DNA from: Alphaproteobacteria bacterium
GTDB lineage: Bacteria; Pseudomonadota; Alphaproteobacteria; Caulobacterales; Parvularculaceae
Assembly (NCBI GenBank): GCA_030433215.1
Contig: JAUIMC010000004.1
Location: 1-64,000, forward strand
Direction of reading: 5' to 3'
DNA length: 64,000 bases
Each line of letters begins with the position of its first letter. Position 1 is the stretch's first letter. This document shows, piece by piece, positions 46,141-53,441 of the stretch. A program made the translations under genes and the position numbers. The notes below the pieces were generated by a model. That model was not told the origin of the DNA and made no database searches. It saw only the letters and a list, made by a program, of their open reading frames with translations.

Positions 46141-47199
46141 ATGACAGCACCGGATCAGGGAAAACTCGAAGAGATGGCCGGAAAGGTCATCGGCGACATC
46201 GCCGGGGCGACCGGCGTCCTCATGGCTTATCTCGGCGATCAGGCCGGGGTCTACAACGCCATGGATGGCGAAGGGCCGATTACGTCCGAGGCGCTCGCCA
46301 AAAAGACCGGCCTTAATGAGCGCTATCTGCGCGAATGGCTCAGCGTCAACGCGGCGGCGGGGTATGTCGGCTATGACCCGAAAACCGAAACATTCGAATT
46401 ATCGCCGGAACAGGCGACGATCTTCGCCCGCGAAGGCCAGCCCATGTGCATGCAAGGGTTCTTTCAGGCGATCATTTCGCAATTCGAGGCGCATGAAAAA
46501 GTCGTCGACACGTTCAAATCCGGCAAAGGCCGTCCGTGGAGCGACCAGCCGCCCTGCTGTTTCTGCGCGACGGACCGCTTTTTCCGGCCCGGCTATGCAG
46601 CGCATCTGATGGATGCGTGGATCCCGTCGCTTTCCGGCGTCAAGGAAAAGCTCGAAGCGGGCGGCTCGGTCGCCGACATCGGCTGCGGCTATGGCAGCTC
46701 GACAATCCTCATGGCGAAGAACTTTCCGAAGTCGAGCTTCACCGGTTTCGACTTCCACGAACCGTCGGTAGAGAAAGCGCGCGAACAGGCCGCGCAAGAA
46801 GGCGTGACGAATGTGACCTTCGAAGTCGCGTCGGCGAAAGATTTTCCGGGCTCGGAGTATGACCTCGCCTGCATCTTCGATGCGCTCCACGATATGGGCG
46901 ATCCCGTGGGCGCGGCGGCGCATATTCGCGACACCCTCTCGCCGGACGGCGTCTTCATGCTGGTCGAGCCCATGGCGGGCGACGCGCTGGAGGAAAACTT
47001 GCATCCGCTCGGGCGCATTTTCTACGGCTTCTCGACAACCGCCTGCGTGCCAGCCTCGATGGCGCAGGAAGTCGGCCTCGGCCTCGGGGCGCAAGCCGGC
47101 GAAAAGCGTCTGACGGACGTTCTCAAGGAAGCGGGCTTCACGAAAGTGCGGCGCGCCAGCGAGACGCCCACCAACATGGTGCTCGAAGCGCGCGCCTAG
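46141..47199 (+). CDS. SAM-dependent methyltransferase with N-terminal winged helix
   Basis: A 352-residue class I methyltransferase. An N-terminal winged-helix dimerisation part (TSEALAKKTGLNERYLREWLSVNAAAGYV) is followed by the SAM-binding motif VADIGCGYGSSTILMAKNFP, the acidic ribose-binding end in FTGFDFHEPSV, and CIFDALHDMGDPVGAAAHIRDTL. This layout is that of Rv2258c-like or O-methyltransferase-like proteins acting on small molecules. AGGGGAG seven bases before ATG 46141 supports this start over ATG 46135. A CCFCATDRFF segment is notable for three cysteines or near-cysteines. Substrate not known. Confidence 0.8.
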   Translation: MTAPDQGKLEEMAGKVIGDIAGATGVLMAYLGDQAGVYNAMDGEGPITSEALAKKTGLNERYLREWLSVNAAAGYVGYDPKTETFELSPEQATIFAREGQPMCMQGFFQAIISQFEAHEKVVDTFKSGKGRPWSDQPPCCFCATDRFFRPGYAAHLMDAWIPSLSGVKEKLEAGGSVADIGCGYGSSTILMAKNFPKSSFTGFDFHEPSVEKAREQAAQEGVTNVTFEVASAKDFPGSEYDLACIFDALHDMGDPVGAAAHIRDTLSPDGVFMLVEPMAGDALEENLHPLGRIFYGFSTTACVPASMAQEVGLGLGAQAGEKRLTDVLKEAGFTKVRRASETPTNMVLEARA

Positions 47200-48236
47200 G
47201 CCCGCTTGGCGCCATGGGCGGCGTAGAGCGCCGCGGCGAGAACCATGAGCGCGCCCGCCTGATGAAGAAGCCCGAGGGCGATGGGCGTCGCGGCGAGGAC
47301 GGTCCAAATGCCGAGCGCAATCTGCGCCAGGACAGCCGCGAGGACATAACGTGCGCGCGGCTCATGCCCGTTTTTGCGCGCGGCGACATAGAACCAGACG
47401 GCGGCGCCCGCGAGCAGATAGGCGCCGATGCGGTGATTGAACTGCACAGCCGCCATGGTCTCGAAAGGATCGTGAAACGTCGCGGGCGTGTTGAAATAGC
47501 CGTCCGGGAAAAACTTGCCGTCCATCAGGGGCCATGTGTTGAACGTGCGCCCCGCGCGCAGGCCCGCCACAAAAGCGCCCAGCACCATCTGGAGAAAGAC
47601 GCCGGCGGCGAGCGCGAGCGCGCCGGCCCGCAAAGCCTTGGGCGCTTCTCGTTTCTGTTGCGGCCAAAGATCGAGCGCCAGCCAGAACATCGCCGCGAAC
47701 AACAGCACCGCCAGCGACAGATGCGCGGCCAGCCGGTACTGGCTGACATCGATGCGCTCGGCGAGCCCGGACGACACCATCCACCAGCCGAGCGCGCCCT
47801 GCATCCCGCCAAGCACAAACAGCCCTGCGAGCTTGATGGAAAGGTCGCGCGTCAGCTGTTTCGTCGCGGCGAAAAAGATCAGCGGCAGGAGGAACGCAAA
47901 CCCGATGACGCGCCCGAGCAGGCGGTGACCCCATTCCCACCAGTAAATCTGTTTGAACTCGGCGAGGCTCATCCCGAAATTGACTTGTTCATATTCGGGG
48001 ATGGTCTTGTATTTTTCGAATTCGGAAAGCCAGTCGGCTTCATTGAGGGGCGGGATCGCGCCGGTGACGGGACGCCATTCCACGATGGAAAGGCCGGAAT
48101 CGGTGAGCCGCGTGGCGCCGCCGACGATGACCATGGCGGCGATGAGGCCGCACATGAAGAACAGCCAGATCGCGATGCGCCGGGATGACCGGGCGCCGCC
48201 GGCTGGCGAGGGCGTGGATGACATGCTAGAGGCCAT
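47196..48236 (-). CDS. ctaA: Heme A synthase (COX15/CtaA)
   Basis: A 346-residue inner-membrane protein with eight predicted helices. It oxidises the C8 methyl of heme O to form heme A for cytochrome aa3 oxidase. Conserved elements: GGATRLTDSGLSIVEWRPVTGAIPPL after helix 1, the EFKQIYWWEWGHRLLGR histidine, YRLAAHLSLA, and FNHRIGAYLLAG with the heme-ligand histidines, and LLHQAGALMVL near the end. It fits the type 2 COX15 of alphaproteobacteria. Oxidase structural genes are not in the window. Its stop overlaps that of the convergent methyltransferase. Confidence 0.92.
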   Translation of the reverse strand: MASSMSSTPSPAGGARSSRRIAIWLFFMCGLIAAMVIVGGATRLTDSGLSIVEWRPVTGAIPPLNEADWLSEFEKYKTIPEYEQVNFGMSLAEFKQIYWWEWGHRLLGRVIGFAFLLPLIFFAATKQLTRDLSIKLAGLFVLGGMQGALGWWMVSSGLAERIDVSQYRLAAHLSLAVLLFAAMFWLALDLWPQQKREAPKALRAGALALAAGVFLQMVLGAFVAGLRAGRTFNTWPLMDGKFFPDGYFNTPATFHDPFETMAAVQFNHRIGAYLLAGAAVWFYVAARKNGHEPRARYVLAAVLAQIALGIWTVLAATPIALGLLHQAGALMVLAAALYAAHGAKRA

Positions 48237-48309
48237 GGCGGTCCTTTAGGCCATTTAACCGGATTCCGCCCGCGACCCCGCGTCGCGCCTTTCAAGAGTG
48301 GCCCCGCGC

Positions 48310-48531
48310 ATGAGCCCGCGCATCAAGAAACTGATCGGCTTTCTGGCCTTCCTGCCGGCGCTGATGCTGTATTTTTTCGCGGCCGCGGCGCTCGGGGAGC
48401 TGGTGCCCAATAACCAGATCCTGAAAGCCCTCTATTTTCTCATTGCGGGCGTCGCCTGGGCGTTCCCGGCCCGCTATGCGATGCAGTGGATGGAGGCCGA
48501 CCCCCGTAAAAAGGGCGGCCTCGATGGTTAA
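48310..48531 (+). CDS. DUF2842 small membrane protein
   Basis: A 73-residue protein with two hydrophobic helices (about 9-30 and 40-58), starting MSPRIKKLIGFLAFLPALML and ending in a short charged tail after the conserved AMQWMEADP. The family is alphaproteobacterial, of unknown function. ATG 48310 is the family start; a GTG at 48298 is in frame. Divergent from ctaA. Confidence 0.75.
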   Translation: MSPRIKKLIGFLAFLPALMLYFFAAAALGELVPNNQILKALYFLIAGVAWAFPARYAMQWMEADPRKKGGLDG

Positions 48532-48614
48532 CCGGCGCAAAGGTTAATCTGGCAAGCCGGTTGCAAGTCCCCTCCTGAAGCCGACCCGCGACGGGCGGCG
48601 AAACGGGGACCGGC

Positions 48615-49172
48615 ATGAGCGCCTTCGATGCAAAACAGCGGACCTACCGCCATCGCAGCGAAATCTGCGTCACCCTGCGCATGTCGACGAGCCCGGAGCC
48701 GGTGGCCGCCACCGTGTTCGCCAGCCTTGGCGAGCGCGCTTCCGACGTGCTGAACGACGCCCGCAGTTTTATCCCGGTGCGCCTCGCCTCAGGCGAGACC
48801 ATGATCATCGCGAAATCGCAGATCGCCTCGATCACGGAAAAAGACGCCGCCAGTCAGGAAAAGAACCAGGACAAGAAAAAGTCGAAACTCCATGGCGAGG
48901 ATTTTTCCGAGGCGCCGAAACTCGAGGAAAAATCCGTCAAGCCGTTCGACGCCTACGCCGCCCTGCGCATCGCCCCGTCGGCGAGCGATGACGAAATCCG
49001 CACCGCCTACAAGGCGCGCATGAAGGCGGTGCATCCGGACCGTCTGTCGGCGCTCGGCCTCGATGAAGAGATCGCCAAGGCCGCCCTCCTCGCCACGCAG
49101 AAAGTCAATTACGCCTATCAGAAGATCATGCGCGAACGCGGCCGCGAGCCGCAGACCGACCGCATGGTTTAG
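48615..49172 (+). CDS. J-domain-containing protein, stub form
   Basis: A 185-residue cytosolic protein. Residues 1 to about 75 are a beta-rich part (ICVTLRMSTSPEPVAATVF, IPVRLASGETMIIAKSQIASI) I cannot assign. A charged KKKSKLHG linker leads to a C-terminal J domain at about 112-180 with the Hsp70-stimulating HPD in KAVHPDRLSAL. It is probably a co-chaperone partner for DnaK. It ends 3 nt from the convergent acidic membrane protein gene. Confidence 0.7.
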   Translation: MSAFDAKQRTYRHRSEICVTLRMSTSPEPVAATVFASLGERASDVLNDARSFIPVRLASGETMIIAKSQIASITEKDAASQEKNQDKKKSKLHGEDFSEAPKLEEKSVKPFDAYAALRIAPSASDDEIRTAYKARMKAVHPDRLSALGLDEEIAKAALLATQKVNYAYQKIMRERGREPQTDRMV

Positions 49173-49175
49173 GCG

Positions 49176-49640
49176 TCAGCTTTTCCGGCAATTATACTGG
49201 TTCCATTCCGGCTGGCTGGCGCAATCGGGCAGCGCCGGGTCCTGACTGCGCGTCGCGACGAAGGCCGCCAGCGCCACAAGCAAGAGGCCGATAACGACCA
49301 GGATCTGATAGGGAACGTGCTGGTGTTCGCCGGGCGCGCGTTCTTCTTCCTCGTCCTCATCTTCGTCTTCTTCATCGTCGTCGGTCTCAATCACCACCCT
49401 GGCGAAGGCGGGCGCCGGATCGGGCGGGCGCGTAAATGCCGGCGCCTCAGCGGCGCTTCTGCTTGCCGCCAGGCCGGCGCCGGATAAACCGGCATTGGAA
49501 TTGGGGATGACGAAATCGGGCGTCGCCGTATCGGGCGCCTCAAACGGCCCCTCGCCGCCGGCGCCATGCGGGGCGCTTTGGCCGAATGATTTGGTCTGAT
49601 TATCCGGCGGCACCGCGGCCGGAAGCCTCGATCGGCTCAT
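49176..49640 (-). CDS. Acidic single-pass membrane protein of unknown function
   Basis: A 154-residue protein. The first 80 residues are Pro/Ala-rich and probably disordered. An unbroken acidic run (ETDDDEEDEDEDEEEE, about 85-100) precedes one membrane helix, ILVVIGLLLVALAAFVA (about 112-128), and a short tail with two cysteines (LPDCASQPEWNQYNCRKS). The topology suggests a cytosolic N-terminus and periplasmic tail. No family recognised. Bases 49641-49792 beyond it hold nothing I can name. Confidence 0.55.
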   Translation of the reverse strand: MSRSRLPAAVPPDNQTKSFGQSAPHGAGGEGPFEAPDTATPDFVIPNSNAGLSGAGLAASRSAAEAPAFTRPPDPAPAFARVVIETDDDEEDEDEDEEEERAPGEHQHVPYQILVVIGLLLVALAAFVATRSQDPALPDCASQPEWNQYNCRKS

Positions 49641-49792
49641 TCACGCCCCCATTACTCTCCGGGCGAGCCTATAACATCCCGTGCAGCCTGAAAAGTTTGA
49701 GGCCGTCATATTCGCCTTCAGGACGATGCCGGGAAAGCTCGCACAACCCTATGTATGCAGGCGGATTTCTGTCCCCAGGGTGAGGCTCTTTC

Positions 49793-50389
49793 TCAACCGA
49801 AAAGGTATGTGATCACGTCGGGGCGCATGAGCACGGTCAGGACGACCCCGGCGATGGCGCCGGCGAGATGCGCCTCATGGGCGGTCTTGCCCCCGAAGCG
49901 GCCCATCATATTGGCGGAGATCAGGATGTAGAAAACGCCGTAAAGGATCGCCGGAATGCCGATGGGGATTAAAAAGAAAAAGATCGGCGCCAGCGGGTAG
50001 AAGAGGCAGAAGGACAGAACCACGCCCGAAACCCCGTCCGACGCGCCGAGCGAAGTGTAGGCGTTGTTGTGGCGGTTGACATAGAAAGAGACGATGCCGC
50101 TCGCCAGCACCGCCCCGAAATAGACCACGAGAAACCCGTCCGTACCCAGAATTCTTTCAACTTGCGGCCCGAAAAACCACAAGGTCATCATGTTGAACAG
50201 GAGGTGGAAATAATCGCCGTGCAGGAAGGACGAGGTGAAAACCCGGTAATGCTGCTTGGCGTTCGCCAGCGCGCCCACATTGAAGGCGTAAGAGCCGACA
50301 AAGCCGCGGTCGAAGGACAGCCCGTAAATGCTGGCGATCAGATTGGCGATGATCAGGGCGTAGGTGGCCGGCGCGCCGGGAAGTTCCAT
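49793..50389 (-). CDS. Rhomboid-family intramembrane serine protease
   Basis: A 198-residue, six-helix membrane protein. The HxxxN motif is H62 and N66 in GDYFHLLFNMMTLWFFGPQVE; catalytic S117 sits in SLGASDGVSG, and the catalytic histidine is H174 in AHEAHLAGAIAG. The short form without extra domains fits bacterial rhomboids that cut single-pass membrane proteins. The residue after the serine is Asp, where Gly or Ala is more usual. Natural substrates unknown. It lies just downstream of bolA on the same strand. Confidence 0.88.
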   Translation of the reverse strand: MELPGAPATYALIIANLIASIYGLSFDRGFVGSYAFNVGALANAKQHYRVFTSSFLHGDYFHLLFNMMTLWFFGPQVERILGTDGFLVVYFGAVLASGIVSFYVNRHNNAYTSLGASDGVSGVVLSFCLFYPLAPIFFFLIPIGIPAILYGVFYILISANMMGRFGGKTAHEAHLAGAIAGVVLTVLMRPDVITYLFG

Positions 50390-50413
50390 GACTGCTCGGG
50401 TCCCGCTCTGTGG

Positions 50414-50689
50414 CTAGGCCGCCGCTTCCGCGGGCGTCTGCGTTTTCATGGCGAGGGCGTGGACGGGACCGGCAAGCTCCTCGCTGAGGAGGCCGTTGAC
50501 AAGGCGCTGGCGCGCGACGCGGCTCAACCCCTCGAAAGCGTCCGAAACGATCAGGAGCCGGAAGTGCGATTCGCCCCCCGCCGGGGCGCTGGCGTGGCCC
50601 GCATGGAGGTGGGATTCGTCTTTCACCTCGAGCCGCTGGGGCGCGAGCGCTTTCGTTAATTTCTGCTGGATGGAATCTGAAACCGACAT
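50414..50689 (-). CDS. bolA: BolA family protein
   Basis: A 91-residue protein of the BolA/IbaG fold: IQQKLTKALAPQRLEVKDESHLHAGHASAPAGGESHFRLLIVSDAFEGLSRVARQRLVNGLL. The HLHAGH and SHFRL histidines are the positions that bind an iron-sulfur cluster with monothiol glutaredoxins. Roles are in iron-sulfur trafficking and stress. Divergent from the J-domain gene; bolA beside this J-domain protein and cobS is common in alphaproteobacteria. Confidence 0.9.
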   Translation of the reverse strand: MSVSDSIQQKLTKALAPQRLEVKDESHLHAGHASAPAGGESHFRLLIVSDAFEGLSRVARQRLVNGLLSEELAGPVHALAMKTQTPAEAAA

Positions 50690-50761
50690 GCGCCCAGAAA
50701 CGACATAACAGCCATAGACGTCAAGATTGTGTCAAGCGGCAACCGGCCCCATATTGGCCCG

Positions 50762-51415
50762 ATGTCTGAGAGAAATTACAAACCCCGCCTCGGTTTCGAC
50801 ATTCGGGTCAAACCGCCCGGCCAGGAAAAGAAGAAGAAGACCGCCTCCGCGGCGCAGTCCGGCGAAGACCCGTCGAAGCACGACTGCGCGGCGCCGGATT
50901 GCGAGTCGAAGGCGGCCTGTAGCCTGCCGAAATCCCCGCGCGAGCCCAAGGAGCGTATCTGGCTGTGCATGGCCCACGCCCGCGAGCACAACCGCAGCTG
51001 GAACTATTTCGACGGGCTCTCGGAGGGCGAGGCCCAGAAAGTGCGCGAGGCGAGCCAGTATGGCGACCGCCCGACCTGGTCCATGGGCAAGAACGACCGC
51101 GCCCGGGCCGCCGCCAACGCCCGCGGGCCGGCGGATATGGAGGACAGTTTCGGGGTTTTCGGCAAGGAAGCGAAAGTCCAGATCGAAACCCGGGGCCATT
51201 ACCGGGGCGGCAAGCGCCTGACCAAGCTCCAGGTCAACGCCTTCGACACCATGGCCCTGTCCTATTCGGCCTCCTCATCGGAGATCCGGCGGCGCTATGC
51301 CGAGCTGGTGCGCCGGTTCCACCCGGATTCCAACGGCGGCGACCGCAGCGCCGAGCAGCAGCTCGCCGAGGTCGTTAAAGCCCACCAGATCCTGAAAAAA
51401 GGCCAGTTTCTCTAA
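50762..51415 (+). CDS. J-domain molecular chaperone with a zinc-knuckle-like N-terminus
   Basis: A 217-residue protein. The N-terminal half has [16 protein letters not shown] and a following LCMAH histidine that could bind a metal; the C-terminal J domain (about 160-217) contains [16 protein letters not shown] with the HPD motif, then [13 protein letters not shown]. Widespread alphaproteobacterial protein next to cobS, probably acting with DnaK. I use ATG 50762, the family start. It is followed 100 nt later by cobS. Confidence 0.82.
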   Translation: MSERNYKPRLGFDIRVKPPGQEKKKKTASAAQSGEDPSKHDCAAPDCESKAACSLPKSPREPKERIWLCMAHAREHNRSWNYFDGLSEGEAQKVREASQYGDRPTWSMGKNDRARAAANARGPADMEDSFGVFGKEAKVQIETRGHYRGGKRLTKLQVNAFDTMALSYSASSSEIRRRYAELVRRFHPDSNGGDRSAEQQLAEVVKAHQILKKGQFL

Positions 51416-51515
51416 CCCCGGCGCCGCTATTTGTGGCGCCTTAAGCACTTGTCTTCGCCGCCCATTCAGGCGAGGTTCCGCCGCGAGTGCACTGCAACAG
51501 ACGAAAGCCGCCGCC

Positions 51516-52505
51516 ATGGCAGAAATGACCGACGAAGACTTTATGGACGCGCCCGACACGACCGTCTCCGCCAAGGAGACCTTCGGCGTGGCCATGGAAA
51601 TCGACATCCCCGCTTTTTCGAAGCCGAACACCTATGTGCCCCCGGTCGACGAGGCCTATCGCTTCGATCCGGAGACCACCATGGCGATCCTCGCCGGCTT
51701 TGCGAAAAACCGCCGGGTCATGGTCCAGGGCTATCACGGCACCGGCAAGTCGACCCATATCGAACAGGTCGCCGCGCGTCTCAACTGGCCCTGCATCCGG
51801 GTCAATCTCGACAGCCATGTCAGCCGGATCGACCTCATCGGCAAGGACGCCATCGTCGTGGAGAACGGCCAGCAGGTGACGGCGTTCAAGGAAGGCATCC
51901 TGCCCTGGGCGTTCCAGCGCCCGGTGGCCCTCGTTTTCGACGAATATGACGCCGGCCGGCCGGACGTGATGTTCGTCATTCAGCGCGTCCTCGAAGCGGA
52001 AGGCCGCCTCACCCTGCTCGACCAGAACAAGGTGCTGACGCCCAATCCGTATTTCCGCCTGTTCTCGACGACCAACACCATCGGCCTTGGCGACACGACG
52101 GGCCTCTATCACGGCACGCAGCAGATCAACCAGGGCCAGATGGACCGCTGGTCGATCGTCACGACGCTCAACTATCTCGCCCATGACGAGGAAGCGGAAA
52201 TCGTCGTGTCGAAAGTCCCGCTTTACGACTCGAAGGAAGGCCGCCAGGCGATCGACGCCATGGTCCGCGTCGCCGACATGACGCGCAACGCCTTCATCGC
52301 CGGAGACATCTCCACGGTCATGAGCCCGCGCACGGTCATCACCTGGGCGCAGAACGCCGAGATCTTCCAGAATATCGGCTATGCGTTCCGCGTGACATTC
52401 CTCAACAAATGCGACGAGCTTGAACGGCCCACGGTCGCCGAGTTCTATCAGCGCGCGTTCGGCGAGGACCTCCCCGAAGCGGCGCCGCAAGTCTCGGTCG
52501 CATAA
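51516..52505 (+). CDS. cobS: Cobaltochelatase subunit CobS (AAA+ ATPase)
   Basis: A 329-residue MoxR-like AAA+ protein. Walker A is GYHGTGKST (K79); Walker B is [10 protein letters not shown]. It has [40 protein letters not shown] with sensor 1 and the arginine finger region. CobS and CobT drive cobalt insertion into the corrin ring by CobN in aerobic B12 synthesis. The sequence is that of the genuine CobS family, but the usual cobT neighbour is missing downstream; a small lipoprotein gene follows instead. It may thus serve another CobT-like partner. Confidence 0.88.
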   Translation: MAEMTDEDFMDAPDTTVSAKETFGVAMEIDIPAFSKPNTYVPPVDEAYRFDPETTMAILAGFAKNRRVMVQGYHGTGKSTHIEQVAARLNWPCIRVNLDSHVSRIDLIGKDAIVVENGQQVTAFKEGILPWAFQRPVALVFDEYDAGRPDVMFVIQRVLEAEGRLTLLDQNKVLTPNPYFRLFSTTNTIGLGDTTGLYHGTQQINQGQMDRWSIVTTLNYLAHDEEAEIVVSKVPLYDSKEGRQAIDAMVRVADMTRNAFIAGDISTVMSPRTVITWAQNAEIFQNIGYAFRVTFLNKCDELERPTVAEFYQRAFGEDLPEAAPQVSVA

Positions 52506-52624
52506 ACGGCGCCGCATTAAATTACGCACAGGCGATTCCCGCCGGTGCGTTTTCCTCTTTTCGTCGCCACATGGCGGGACTAGGCTGACGTGATCCGAGC
52601 ATCAGCTTGAGGAGACACCTGCCC

Positions 52625-53125
52625 ATGCAGCGCGTCTTCGCTTTTTCCATCCTCATCACGGCCTTCGCGGCGGCCGCCTTGCCCGCCTGCGCCTCTTCGC
52701 AAGTCCCCAAGCCGCCTATCTCAACAGCCGGCGATTATGAGTGCCGCATCGAGCGCGTGAACGCCGTTTCGCGCGCCGGAAAAAGCTATGACATGGCGGC
52801 CCCGCCGCACGCCTTCACCTTTTCCGCCTATGACACGCCGATAACGCCGGAAGAGCTGCAACGCCCGCCCCGCGCCCTGAACCGGTATCGCGGCGGCGAA
52901 ACGGGCCGCTTCAACCCGGAACCCGTTCGCCCCGTCAGCGCCAGCATTTCCCCGGCCATCTTCGGCGTGCGCGCACATTCGTTGCGGTCATACGATCGGA
53001 CAACCTACGAACAGTTCGGCGTCTCGATTTCATTCAAAAAAGATCTCAGCTTTTTCGCCTTCGGCCCTGCGCCGGAAGACGGCAGCGTCGCTTATGCAGG
53101 GTTTTGCAGCGCGCCAAATCAATAG
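52625..53125 (+). CDS. Small putative lipoprotein of unknown function
   Basis: A 166-residue exported protein. The signal peptide MQRVFAFSILITAFAAAALP ends in LPAC (C22); Pro at -2 makes lipidation less certain. The mature part starts SSQVPKPPISTAGDYECRIERVNAV and has a C-terminal beta-like segment with a second cysteine pair partner (FCSAPNQ). No motif recognised. GGAG precedes the start; ATG 52625 preferred to 52607. Confidence 0.65.
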   Translation: MQRVFAFSILITAFAAAALPACASSQVPKPPISTAGDYECRIERVNAVSRAGKSYDMAAPPHAFTFSAYDTPITPEELQRPPRALNRYRGGETGRFNPEPVRPVSASISPAIFGVRAHSLRSYDRTTYEQFGVSISFKKDLSFFAFGPAPEDGSVAYAGFCSAPNQ

Positions 53126-53165
53126 CCGGTGATGTTATATCGCAACTCTTGCGCTGCGATAAAAG

Positions 53166-53186
53166 AATCATCCGTGTAATGATTTT
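53166..53186 (+). terminator. Weak hairpin with T-run in the 53126-53441 gap
   Basis: AATCAT and ATGATT pair around CCGTGTA, followed by TTATC. This 316-nt gap is visibly AT-rich and has no gene. A second stem, TATCGCA/TGCGATA, is at 53138-53161. TTGCAT (53283-53288), 16 nt and GATAGT may be the promoter of the following protease. Confidence 0.35.
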
Positions 53187-53441
53187 ATCATATAGAGAAT
53201 AAAATTTGATCGGCTTTTAGCACAAGAAATTCTTTCAATTGCATTGTTCTTATATTTTTCTTGTAACAACGAAAGTTCACTTGCATGACATTTCGCGCTC
53301 ATGATAGTGCTAACTTTGCTGGGGGAGAATGTCCCTTCACCCGGACGTTTTCCGAATAAGCAGCATACCTTGACGCCCTTACGTTTCTTTCATCACTGAA
53401 AGATGCACGGGCCGTTTCTGTCACACCGGAAAGGAATAGCG

